A stretch of 64,000 nt of DNA. It comes from Microtetraspora niveoalba (GTDB taxonomy: Bacteria; Actinomycetota; Actinomycetes; Streptosporangiales; Streptosporangiaceae). The DNA lies in the NCBI RefSeq assembly GCF_001570405.1, contig NZ_BBYM01000002.1, positions 93,402 to 157,401 of the forward strand. Direction: 5' to 3'. The translations under genes were made by a program, and so were the position numbers. Positions 57,267-64,000 of the stretch are shown here, piece after piece; positions within the stretch are counted from its first letter, which is position 1; every line of letters begins with the position of its first letter. The notes under the pieces are model-generated. The model had not been told where the DNA came from. It was given only the letters and a program-made list of their open reading frames with translations, and searched no databases.

Positions 57267-58118
57267 TCAGGCGGCGTCGTGGAAGACCAGGCCCAGGGTG
57301 TGCCGGCGTCCGGAGCGCACCGTGCTGACGCCGTGCCGTGCCGGGGAGGCCGACCAGCCCCGCGCCGAGCGGACCGGCCGGTCCCGTGTGGTGAAGATCA
57401 GCCCGCAGCCTTGCTCCAGCATGGTCGCCGTGCCCCGGGACTGGGCGCGGGGCCGTTGTTCGACCAGCAGGAACTCTCCGCCGGAATAGTCGCCACCCGG
57501 CTCGTCCAGGCCGATCACGACCTGCAGCGGGAAGACGAGGTCCCCGTACAGGTCGCGGTGCAGGGCGTTCCAGTCACCCCGCTGGTAGCGCAGCAGGATC
57601 GGGGTCGGTTTGGTCTGCCCGGCCGCATGGCACATCCGCAGCCACTCGGCCAGCGTGTCCGGCCACGGCGCGGGCCGCCCCAGCTTGGCCGCCCAGTCCC
57701 GGGCGATCGGCAGCAGGCGCGGGTAGAACGCCTCCCTCAACTGCTGCACCAGCTCAGGGAACGGGTTGTCGAAGTAGCGGTACTGCCCGGACCCGAACCG
57801 GAAGCGGGCCATGTCGACGGTCGAGCGGAACAGCCCTGCTTCGTCGTACAGGTCGGCGATGTCCCGGCACTCGGCCGGGGTCAGCACCGGGCGGGTCAGG
57901 GCGCAGCCGAACTCGTTCATCTCGGCCGCCAGGGCGGGCCAGTCACAATGCGCCACGCGCTCGCGCGGCGAGCCCGCCGGACGCCGCTTCTGCCCCGGAA
58001 AGTCCGGCGAGGTCTGGGTGAGGCCGCTCGTGGACTCCTCTCCCATCCACAGTGGCTCGCCCAGCGGGCCGTCCATGCTCGTGTGAAGGGTCAACGTTCC
58101 GTCCTTTCGGCTCTCCAC
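57267..58118 (-). CDS. 2OG-Fe(II) oxygenase
   Basis: Non-heme iron dioxygenase of up to 283 aa. The iron ligands are visible as HRD (His187, Asp189) in WNALHRDLYGDLVFPLQVV and a distal His (His262) in SPARHGVSTV. Arg271 in RSGRRHTLGL is placed to bind 2-oxoglutarate. GGEFLLVEQRPRAQSRG is the segment between them. The GTG at 58118 has no ribosome-binding site; TTG at 58094 is preceded by AAAGGA and could be the true start. The double-stranded beta-helix resembles prolyl-4-hydroxylase/AlkB-like proteins of unknown substrate. The unidentified downstream gene is probably functionally linked. Confidence 0.85.
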   Translation of the reverse strand: MESRKDGTLTLHTSMDGPLGEPLWMGEESTSGLTQTSPDFPGQKRRPAGSPRERVAHCDWPALAAEMNEFGCALTRPVLTPAECRDIADLYDEAGLFRSTVDMARFRFGSGQYRYFDNPFPELVQQLREAFYPRLLPIARDWAAKLGRPAPWPDTLAEWLRMCHAAGQTKPTPILLRYQRGDWNALHRDLYGDLVFPLQVVIGLDEPGGDYSGGEFLLVEQRPRAQSRGTATMLEQGCGLIFTTRDRPVRSARGWSASPARHGVSTVRSGRRHTLGLVFHDAA

Positions 58119-58268
58119 CAGGTATAGCGCCGAACCGGCCGCCGGCCCCGGCGGTATTCGGACGTCGCGCTCAGCCTTCGGTGGCGGCCCACAGGCGGGC
58201 GCGTCGCTCCCGGGCTCCGCGGAGGGTGTACGCCCTGACGGCGGATCCCGGGCGACGCCGCCCCGTGG

Positions 58269-59216
58269 TCAACGGCCGGCGGCGACCGCGCGGACGGCGT
58301 CGGCGACGAGGTCCGGCTGGGCGTACTGCACGTAGTGCTCGGACGTCGCGGCCACCACCAGACGGCCACGGGTCGACAGCGCGGCGAGGCGGCGCTGGTG
58401 CTCGACGGCCTCCGCGGACTGGCCGCCCGCCACGATCACCACGACGGGCAGGTCACGCCAGACGCCCGCGCGGACCGTCGCGGCGACCTGCGCCGCGCTG
58501 TCCACGGTCGACAATCCCTCGGCACGTGCGGCGGCCATGCCGGCCGCGCCGTAGACGACGGGCGCGTCCCGGACGGTGATCTCGGGTGCGCCCGGGGCGG
58601 CCACGGCGGATCCGCCGAGCAGCCGGAGCAGCCCGAACCGCCCGGCCAGCTCGTAGGCCGTGAACTGGGCGGCGAGCAGGGGCCGCGCGACCCGCAGTTC
58701 CCCGGCGCCGCTCTCGTCCATGGCGTCGACCAACACCAGGCCGGCGGTCAGGTCCGGCCAGTGATGCGCGAACATGCGCACGACGACCGCGCCGTACGAG
58801 TGCCCCACCAGGACGTACGGCCCGGCCTCCCCCGCGGCGGCGAGCAGCGTGCGCAGCTCCCCCGCCGCGCGGTCGGCGGTTCGCGGCCCCGGCCCCTCCT
58901 CGCTCCACGCGTATCCGGCCCGGTCGTAGACGCACACCCGGTTGTGCGCGGCGACCCGCGACTGGACGTCCGCCCAGCTCGCGCCGGACTCCCCGAGGCC
59001 CGCCTCCAGGATGACCGTCGGGCCGCCGGAGCCGGTGCAGTACAAGTGCAGGCGATGGCCGCCGACATCGAGCAGCCGTCCCGGCGGCGGGTAGCGGTCC
59101 GCGTCCCCGCCGCGCGCGATCGTCTCGTACCCGAAGCCCGTCCCCGCCAGGATCGCGAGCACGATCGCGGCCCACATGATGATCCGGGGCCATCGTCGTC
59201 CCCGCTTTCCGGTCAT
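58269..59216 (-). CDS. membrane-anchored alpha/beta hydrolase
   Basis: A 315-aa hydrolase with an N-terminal transmembrane helix (IIMWAAIVLAILAGTGFGYE), placing the enzyme outside the membrane. LLDVGGHRLHLYCTGSGGPT opens the fold. The nucleophile Ser is in VLVGHSYGAVVVRMFA, LVLVDAMDESGAG follows, and the catalytic His is in TSEHYVQYAQPDLV. It stands alone between other leftward genes. The substrate is unknown; similar proteins are esterases or lactonases. Confidence 0.85.
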   Translation of the reverse strand: MTGKRGRRWPRIIMWAAIVLAILAGTGFGYETIARGGDADRYPPPGRLLDVGGHRLHLYCTGSGGPTVILEAGLGESGASWADVQSRVAAHNRVCVYDRAGYAWSEEGPGPRTADRAAGELRTLLAAAGEAGPYVLVGHSYGAVVVRMFAHHWPDLTAGLVLVDAMDESGAGELRVARPLLAAQFTAYELAGRFGLLRLLGGSAVAAPGAPEITVRDAPVVYGAAGMAAARAEGLSTVDSAAQVAATVRAGVWRDLPVVVIVAGGQSAEAVEHQRRLAALSTRGRLVVAATSEHYVQYAQPDLVADAVRAVAAGR

Positions 59217-59506
59217 GCTCGCATGCTAGGAATCACCGTTCGGCGTCTCGCCGTCCGAACGGGGGATCGTCGCCTGCTACTGGAGGATCAGCCGGCACAC
59301 GCCGTACACCCCCGGGTGCAGAACTTCGGCGCCGGACGGCACGAGTGTGCCCGTCACGGCCACTGTCGCCGTCCGCCGATGCGGTCGACACCGGCCGCCG
59401 CCCCGGCCTTCTTTCTGTCCATTTCCGCGGATTGAAGGTTCTGCCGTTCATTGACCGATGTCGCAGGCGAAAAGTCTCAAAAGACGGGTTCGATGCCCCG
59501 CTCGAG

Positions 59507-59890
59507 ATGACGAGCACCCCGAGCCGACACCGCAGCTCCTGGAACTGGGAAGCGGCAGGACTGGACCTGCACTGGTGGAGCGCGGGCGCTCTCACCGCCT
59601 CATCCGCCCTGGGGGACCGCTACGCCTTCGTCGCGACGGACTTCGCCGACGCCGCGGACCTCGACGGCGACGCCGATCCGCGGACACGGGGTGCGTCCAG
59701 CCTGCAGCACGTCCTGGCGCGGGCCACGTCCGGCCTGGCGCTCTTCCCGGCGGTCCCGCTGGCCGCCGCGCTCGCCGACCGCACGGGCCTGCACGCCCGT
59801 ACGGACCCCGCCCGCCCGGGGTACTTCCCGCTGGACCCCACCAAGTTGGACGGCGTCGACGCCGTCGCGTTCCTCACCTTGCCGGGCTGA
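59507..59890 (+). CDS. hypothetical protein
   Basis: A 127-aa acidic protein, SSWNWEAAGLDLHWWSAGAL, then TASSALGDRYAFVATDFADA, and a C-terminal LFPAVPLAAALADRTGLHAR. I do not recognise a family. There is no good ribosome-binding site before the ATG at 59507, and the frame stays open for 54 codons upstream. Third codon positions are GC-rich as in real genes. It ends 15 nt before the promoter of the synthetase-like unit. Confidence 0.5.
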   Translation: MTSTPSRHRSSWNWEAAGLDLHWWSAGALTASSALGDRYAFVATDFADAADLDGDADPRTRGASSLQHVLARATSGLALFPAVPLAAALADRTGLHARTDPARPGYFPLDPTKLDGVDAVAFLTLPG

Positions 59891-59905
59891 CCGATGGAAT
59901 TTCGG

Positions 59906-59936
59906 TTGACCGTCGCGTGGCGGCGAGTGCTAACCT
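59906..59936 (+). promoter_or_regulatory. promoter of the leader peptide/PheRS-like unit
   Basis: TTGACC (59906-59911) and TAACCT (59931-59936), 19-nt spacer. The leader ATG begins 7 nt after the -10, so the transcript is leaderless for the leader peptide. Confidence 0.5.
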
Positions 59937-59943
59937 CCCCGCC

Positions 59944-60021
59944 ATGTCGAGAGTGCAGCGATTTATCCGCCCCCGGCCGGCGATGCCGGCCGCCGGGGCG
60001 AATCGGCGTGCTCTGACCTGA
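59944..60021 (+). CDS. 25-aa leader peptide upstream of the PheRS-like gene
   Basis: ATG at 59944 opens MSRVQRFIRPRPAMPAAGAN followed by RRALT and a TGA at 60019-60021, ending 77 nt before the PheRS-like start. It is too short to be an enzyme and begins right after a promoter. It contains a single Phe codon, the rare TTT, at position 7. Its own coding sequence forms an 8-bp hairpin (59974-59992) that competes with a downstream pairing. All of this fits a translated attenuator leader that senses charging of a tRNA or ribosome stalling. The role is inferred from layout alone. Confidence 0.55.
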   Translation: MSRVQRFIRPRPAMPAAGANRRALT

Positions 60022-60088
60022 CGCGGCCGCATCGGTTCCCGGCGGCGGGCCGGCCGGGGGGCAGCTCCCCTGTCCACCGCGAACCGAT
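59971..60088 (+). promoter_or_regulatory. candidate attenuator with mutually exclusive RNA stems
   Basis: Segment 1 (59971-59981, CCCCGGCCGGC) can pair with segment 2 just after it (GCCGGCCG, 59985-59992), or perfectly over 11 bp with segment 3 (GCCGGCCGGGG, 60049-60059). Segment 3 can instead fold on GCAGCTCCCC (60061-60070). An outer stem ATCGGTTC/GAACCGAT (60031-60038 with 60081-60088) encloses this region and ends 10 nt before the start codon. Confidence 0.5.
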
Positions 60089-60098
60089 CGGAACCGCC

Positions 60099-61295
60099 AT
60101 GTCCTCTGCCTTGTCCTCTGCCGTCTCCCGTCCGAACCGCACCCGGCCCCGGCCGTACGTGCTCGACGCGAGCGAACTCGCGGGCGCGTTGACCACCCGG
60201 GATCTCAGCGATCCGGGCCAGGGGCCGCACGCCATCCAGCTCGTCGTCGACACCCTCGTCCGGGCTCTCCACAGCCGCTGGCACAACCAGGTCCGGCTGG
60301 TCCGGGCTCATCCCTTGGTGCCCGTCGAGGACAACTACGAGCGGCTGGGCTACCCGCCGGACGCCGTCACCCGGGACGCCCGCTACACCCGCTACGCCAG
60401 CGAGACCTGCATGTTGCGCAGCCATACCAGCGCCATGATCCCGCCCGTGCTGCGCGAGCTGGCAGGTGAGATCGCGGGCGAGGGCGGCTACGGCTGGCGC
60501 GACGTCCTGCTCGCCTGTCCCGGCCTGGTCTACCGGCGTGACGTCGTCGACCGGATCCACACCGGCACCCCGCACCAACTCGACCTGTGGCGCGTCGCCA
60601 CGGGCCGGCGACTGGGCACCGGCGATCTCGACGAGATGGTCGCCGCCGTCGTGGGCTCGACCCTCCCCGGGGCGCCGTACCGGACCGTCGCGGCGTCGCA
60701 CCCGTACACCGAGGACGGGCGCCAGGTGGACGTCCGGGTCGGCGAGGAGTGGATCGAGATCGGCGAGTGCGGGCTCGCCGCCCCTCACGTCCTGGCCGGG
60801 GCCGGGTTGGATCCCGCCGTCAGCGGACTCGCCATGGGGCTCGGGCTGGACCGGCTGCTGATGCTGCGGAAACAGATCCCCGACATCCGCCTGCTGACGG
60901 CGCCCGACTCCCGCATCGCCGGGCAGATGCTCGACCTCGCCCCCTACCGGGCGGTGTCCAAGCACCCGCCGATCTCCCGCGACCTGTCGGTCGCCGTCCA
61001 CGCCGAAACCGACGCCGAAACCCTGGGCGGCGCGGTGCGCGACGCCCTCGGCCCCGGCACCGACGCGATCGAGGAGATCCGCGTCGTCTCCGAGACACCG
61101 GTCGAGGACCTGCCACCGGCCGCGATCAGCCGCATCGGCGCACTGCCCGGGCAGAAGAACGTGCTGCTGCGCATCGTCCTGCGCGACCCCGCCCGCACCC
61201 TGTCCGACGAGGAGGCGAACACGATACGCGACCGGGTCTACGCGGCCGTGCACCAGGGGACCACGCACCAATGGGCCGGCCCCCGGCCGGCCTGA
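60099..61295 (+). CDS. single-chain phenylalanyl-tRNA-synthetase-like protein (PheS core + FDX-ACB)
   Basis: A 398-aa class II synthetase-like protein. Residues about 30-300 carry the PheS catalytic core: HPLVPVEDNYERLGYP, motif 2 region SETCMLRSHTSAMIPPVLRE, LACPGLVYRRDVVDRIHTGT, EWIEIGECGLAAPHVL and motif 3 GLGLDRLLMLRKQIPDIRLL. Residues about 303-398 form an FDX-ACB tRNA-anticodon-binding domain (YRAVSKHPPISRDLSVAV, LPGQKNVLLRIVLRDPARTL). In normal bacteria PheS and PheT are separate and FDX-ACB ends PheT; this fusion lacks the PheT editing domains and recalls mitochondrial PheRS. It may be a second, drug-resistant PheRS or an enzyme activating another amino acid. A leader peptide and structured leader precede it. 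Confidence 0.85.
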   Translation: MSSALSSAVSRPNRTRPRPYVLDASELAGALTTRDLSDPGQGPHAIQLVVDTLVRALHSRWHNQVRLVRAHPLVPVEDNYERLGYPPDAVTRDARYTRYASETCMLRSHTSAMIPPVLRELAGEIAGEGGYGWRDVLLACPGLVYRRDVVDRIHTGTPHQLDLWRVATGRRLGTGDLDEMVAAVVGSTLPGAPYRTVAASHPYTEDGRQVDVRVGEEWIEIGECGLAAPHVLAGAGLDPAVSGLAMGLGLDRLLMLRKQIPDIRLLTAPDSRIAGQMLDLAPYRAVSKHPPISRDLSVAVHAETDAETLGGAVRDALGPGTDAIEEIRVVSETPVEDLPPAAISRIGALPGQKNVLLRIVLRDPARTLSDEEANTIRDRVYAAVHQGTTHQWAGPRPA

Positions 61296-61331
61296 CCTGC
61301 GGCGAGCCTCCGGATGAGGAGGCGGAAACAC

Positions 61332-61366
61332 GAAGCCCCTGGGAGGAGGATCCTCTCAGGGGCTTC
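61332..61366 (+). terminator. terminator after the PheRS-like gene
   Basis: GAAGCCCCTG (61332-61341) and CAGGGGCTTC (61357-61366) form a perfect 10-bp stem with an internal GAGGATCCTC fold in the loop. Confidence 0.8.
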
Positions 61367-61394
61367 ACGTCCGACAGTCATGTCGACGACCGGC

Positions 61395-61543
61395 TCTCTT
61401 AGAAGCCCCAACAAAATGATCTAAGAATTCCGGTGATCATATACAGGTTGATCACCTGTGTGAGGAAGGGCGAGCAGCCGCCGTGGAGCATCCCGGATGA
61501 GTTGTGGGCACGGATCGATCATTCCGTTCGGACTTTCTCATAG
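61395..61543 (+). mobile_element. left-end remnant of an IS5-type insertion sequence
   Basis: A GTG at 61460 opens RKGEQPPWSIPDELWARI, the conserved N-terminus of IS5-group transposases of actinomycetes, which continues in intact copies as EPLLP. Here it changes to DHSVRTFS and stops at 61543. The upstream AT-rich segment (CTTAGAAGCCCCAACAAAAT at 61398-61417) resembles the end of such elements. An inverted repeat GGTGATCA/TGATCACC (61432-61439 with 61449-61456) lies between. No right end or rest of the transposase is present. Confidence 0.6.
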
Positions 61544-61562
61544 CAGTCGGGCGCGCGCGGCC

Positions 61563-62309
61563 TCACAGCCGGGATCTCAGCACGTCGATCTCACAGCCCG
61601 GCGCGAACGGGTCGAAGCCGTGCTCGACCAGCCAGCGAACCACCAGCAGGCTTCGCAACGACCACCACGCGCGGATCACGTCGAGGTCGACGTCGGTGCC
61701 ATAGCCGGCGACGACATCGCCGAGGTGCTTCTCGTGTCCGAGCGTCAAGATGGCGAGGTCGAACAGGGCGTCACCTTGGCCCGCCTCGGACCAGTCGATG
61801 ATGCCCGTGACCTCGTCGCCGTCGACGAACACGTGAGCGATCTGCAGGTCGCCGTGCGTGAACGCCGGACTCCAGGGCCGGAGCGCGGCCTCGGCGACCT
61901 GGCGGTTGCGGGTGACCAGGTCGGCGGGCAGGACGCCGTTCGTCACGAGCCACTCGCACTCGCCGTCGAGTTCCGCCGCCAACTCGTCGAGGCCCCGGCC
62001 GGCCCGGCCGGGCCTGGGCGGCAACGGCGCGTCGTGCAACCTCCGGATGGCGGCGCCCGCCGCGGCCCACGCCGCCGGGGACGCGGTCGACGGCTCGCCG
62101 AGGCGGCCGAGCGCCGTCCCCGGTACTGCGGCGATCGCGAGCACCGGCGGCTTGTGCCACAGGACCTTCGGGGTCGGGACCGGCGCCAGGGCCATCGCCT
62201 CGACCTCGACGTCGATGCGCGCCTGATCGGCGTCCACCTTCAGGAACACGTCGCCGACGCGCAGGGTCGCGCGCTCGGAATGGGCGACGACCACTTTGAC
62301 CTCGTCCAT
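61563..62309 (-). CDS. aminoglycoside-phosphotransferase-family kinase
   Basis: A 248-aa protein of the APH/choline-kinase fold. The catalytic Brenner motif is FTHGDLQIAHVFV (HGD with a Gln/His variation after it), and the metal-binding Asp is in VTGIIDWSEAGQGDALFDLA. The N-lobe is short (ATLRVGDVFLKVDAD, with the ATP-binding Lys). Such genes phosphorylate antibiotics, sugars or other small alcohols; the substrate cannot be predicted. The ATG at 62309 stands alone. It may confer resistance, but most actinomycete members do not. Confidence 0.87.
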   Translation of the reverse strand: MDEVKVVVAHSERATLRVGDVFLKVDADQARIDVEVEAMALAPVPTPKVLWHKPPVLAIAAVPGTALGRLGEPSTASPAAWAAAGAAIRRLHDAPLPPRPGRAGRGLDELAAELDGECEWLVTNGVLPADLVTRNRQVAEAALRPWSPAFTHGDLQIAHVFVDGDEVTGIIDWSEAGQGDALFDLAILTLGHEKHLGDVVAGYGTDVDLDVIRAWWSLRSLLVVRWLVEHGFDPFAPGCEIDVLRSRL

Positions 62310-62465
62310 GGGCGACCAGTATCCCGGGGGTGATCGTCGACGTCACCAGGTTTGTCGCGTGCGATTGCGCGGCTGACCGCGTCCCGCTAGCAAGCGACCT
62401 CGTGCGCGACACCGACCGCCGGCCAGGTCAAGTCCACCACTTTTGTTAGGCGCCCCTCCCAGCCT

Positions 62466-62993
62466 TTAGGAGCGCTGACGTGAGAGCACTCGATCGAGAA
62501 GGATGACCGGCACCGTGACCGCTGCCAGTCCGGCGCCGATCCACGTGACGGAGGTGATGCCGGCGCCGGCGTTGAGGGCGACACCCGCGAGCGCGGGGAC
62601 GATGCTGATGCCCAGTTGGAACGCGGAGACCGTCGTGGCTCCGGCGAGCGTCGGCGCCTCTGCGGCGATCGTGAACACCCGCCCGTAGATGCCCGGGTTC
62701 AGGACGAAACCGGCGATCCCGAGGAGCAGGACGAGCGGGACGACGACCAGGGCCTGCCGAGCAAGCGCCGCGAGCAGGACGGAGGATGACCGCGTCGCCG
62801 GGTCGGCTGTGTCTCGCGGGGCCGCCTGATGGGTGGACATCTCCTCCACGGGCCCGCTGCTCGCGTCGCCGTTCCGCTCCCGGTCGCCCTCATCGAGCAC
62901 CGGCACGTCCACCTGGTCCCCGACCGCGGTGATCCCGGCGCTCGGACCGGCGGCGGATTCCTCTGTGATCATCGAATCGCGATGTTTCTTCAT
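62466..62993 (-). pseudogene. truncated MFS transporter gene with a foreign acidic N-terminus
   Basis: The last ~105 codons (LLAALARQALVVVPLVLLLG, GFVLNPGIYGRVFTIAAEAP, GATTVSAFQLGISIVPALAG) match the final three or four helices of a Cmx/AraJ-like MFS exporter. They are preceded in frame by MSTHQAAPRDTADPATRSSS, which looks like an MFS N-terminal tail (ATG at 62840 after GGAGG), so about eight or nine helices are missing. Further upstream the same frame starts at an ATG at 62993 with the excellent site GGAGGTGA and reads MKKHRDSMITEESAAG, an acidic stretch of about 50 residues. The product cannot be a working transporter. Whether the acidic piece is a separate small gene that lost its stop is open. 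Confidence 0.55.
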
Positions 62994-63176
62994 GGTCGTC
63001 ACCTCCGGCGCGACCTTCGCATCCGCGATACCGGAGGTGGAACTTCGGTTGCCGAAACCGGGACAAGGCGTGCCGGCGTCACCGGGCACGAGGGTGATCA
63101 CAGGCACGCTGCTCCACACCGACCGCTCCGTACGAAGGGCCGCGTCCCGGGGAGCCGCGGGGCGCGATGCGGCCGG

Positions 63177-63773
63177 TCAGCCGGTGCCGGGGACGGTGAC
63201 GTTCTGCTCCTTGAACGGGTAGCCGGTCTCCGTGGCGTCACGCTGCAGGCCGTCCATGGAGGCCTTGCCCGCGTCGAGGTCGGCTGGTGTGGCGGTGCCG
63301 CTCTTCAGCTTGTCGGTGAGACCGGCGAACCGGCCGCTGACGGACTCGACGGCCTTGCACAGCGTCGGATTGGCCACGGCGAAGCCCTTGGCGACCCTCA
63401 GTTCATGCAGGGCGAACGCGCCTGCCACCGCCGCCTTGACGAAGGTGCGCTTCCGCTTCTCCGCTCCGGCCTGGAAGCCGCCGCTGCGCAGGGGTTTGTA
63501 GATATAGCGATGGAAGGCGCCCAACGCGAGGCCCGCGTGCAACGCGAAGCGGGTCTTGGCGAACCGCTTGGCGTTTCCGCCCGCCGGGCATGCGGAGGTG
63601 TACTCGCGCTCGTTGCCCCCCGGCGGCGTGGCGGCCGCCGTCGCCTTGGCGACGACCGCGTCTTCGGAAGCGAGAGAGGTGCTCCTGCCGCCGCAGCCGA
63701 CGAGCAGCACGACTGCCAGCAGAGTCGTCGCCGCGTATACGGCAGCGGATCGGTTACTCCGTACACGTGCCAC
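63177..63773 (-). CDS. secreted lipoprotein of unknown function
   Basis: A 198-aa protein with a lipoprotein signal (AVYAATTLLAVVLLVGCGGR; the Cys is the anchor). After a short linker comes a helical domain containing GGNAKRFAKTRFALHAGLAL, GAFHRYIYKPLRSGGF, and the C-terminal LTDKLKSGTATPADLDAGKA. Two further cysteines (in SACPAG and TLCKAV) could form a disulfide. GTG at 63773 with AGGGGG upstream is the start. The family is not recognised; nothing in the neighbourhood suggests a role. The remaining 63774-64000 shows no gene. Confidence 0.75.
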   Translation of the reverse strand: MARVRSNRSAAVYAATTLLAVVLLVGCGGRSTSLASEDAVVAKATAAATPPGGNEREYTSACPAGGNAKRFAKTRFALHAGLALGAFHRYIYKPLRSGGFQAGAEKRKRTFVKAAVAGAFALHELRVAKGFAVANPTLCKAVESVSGRFAGLTDKLKSGTATPADLDAGKASMDGLQRDATETGYPFKEQNVTVPGTG

Positions 63774-64000
63774 TTCGTCCCCCTATGGATAACCCCGGGA
63801 TTCCGCGGCGCACCGGCCAGGGGTCCCCGCGGGGACCCCGGATGCGGGGCCGTCGCCGGTCTATGCGCTCATCGCCCTCCTCACGCCCGGAGCCGACAGC
63901 GGTCCTCGTGCGACGCCTGCCCGTGGGACGGCCCGCCGACCGTCGCCGATCGGGGCCGAGCGCCGTCGTATGGCGAGTTTGCCGCGCTCGTTGTGGAGTA

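Noticed and set aside
59217-59506. Possible extra gene between the membrane hydrolase and the hypothetical at 59507
   Set aside because: Frames here have no motif or translation signal; a short OB-like string on the minus strand ends in an early stop and cannot be supported.

Overview
The window is very GC-rich and codes like a filamentous actinomycete. A large AfsR/SARP regulator, LacI sugar regulation, DesK-type histidine kinases, a Tat-signal steroid dehydrogenase, leaderless transcripts and many GTG/TTG starts together suggest a Streptosporangiaceae-like member of the Actinomycetota. This is inference; there is no rRNA marker. I saw no tRNA, rRNA or CRISPR array. One transposase scrap (61.4-61.5 kb) is the only sign of an insertion sequence.

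Region by region. 1-2.5 kb: FtsX-type ABC exporter, cut by the window edge. 2.7-4.1 kb: divergent copper-storage-like protein and ZIP metal transporter. 4.1-14.3 kb: a mannoside/N-glycan utilisation locus. On one side lie a sugar ABC importer and a GH38 alpha-mannosidase; on the other, a LacI regulator, a GH5-like hydrolase, a GH85 endoglycosidase remnant and manA. Two matching 14-bp operators sit at the two promoters. 14.5-16.3 kb: KstD-like steroid dehydrogenase behind a KstR-type site. 16.3-19.7 kb: two-component system divergent from an ABC exporter. 19.9-26.9 kb: MFS pump, dead PPOX gene, NUDIX, GH3 and a TetR/acyl-CoA dehydrogenase pair. 27.1-31.3 kb: an Lrp regulator divergent from a methionine-gamma-lyase-like enzyme and a pyruvate-dehydrogenase-E1-like enzyme, the same layout as Pseudomonas mdeR-mdeA-mdeB. 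31.4-43.2 kb: GNAT, RmlD-like reductase, SARP, AhpD-like protein, a deletion scar, BMP lipoprotein, Cys-rich DUF5685 protein, hydrolase and an ExeM-like nuclease.

43.2-55 kb is a run of regulator/target pairs (TetR, MerR, HxlR, TetR, MarR) beside small redox or efflux genes. Recognisable palindromic operators lie in four of these intergenic gaps. 55-59.9 kb holds small membrane/lipoproteins, a 2OG-Fe(II) oxygenase with an unidentified partner, and a hydrolase. 59.9-61.4 kb carries the most unusual unit: a short leader peptide, mutually exclusive RNA stems, and a single-chain phenylalanyl-tRNA-synthetase-like protein (PheS core plus FDX-ACB domain), closed by a strong terminator. 61.4-63.8 kb: IS scrap, APH-type kinase, MFS remnant and a lipoprotein.

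A theme across the window is gene decay by internal deletion. Remnants of GH85, PPOX, EF-hand, holin-like, SAM-methyltransferase, MaoC and MFS genes all keep recognisable ends or segments while their middles or tails are missing.
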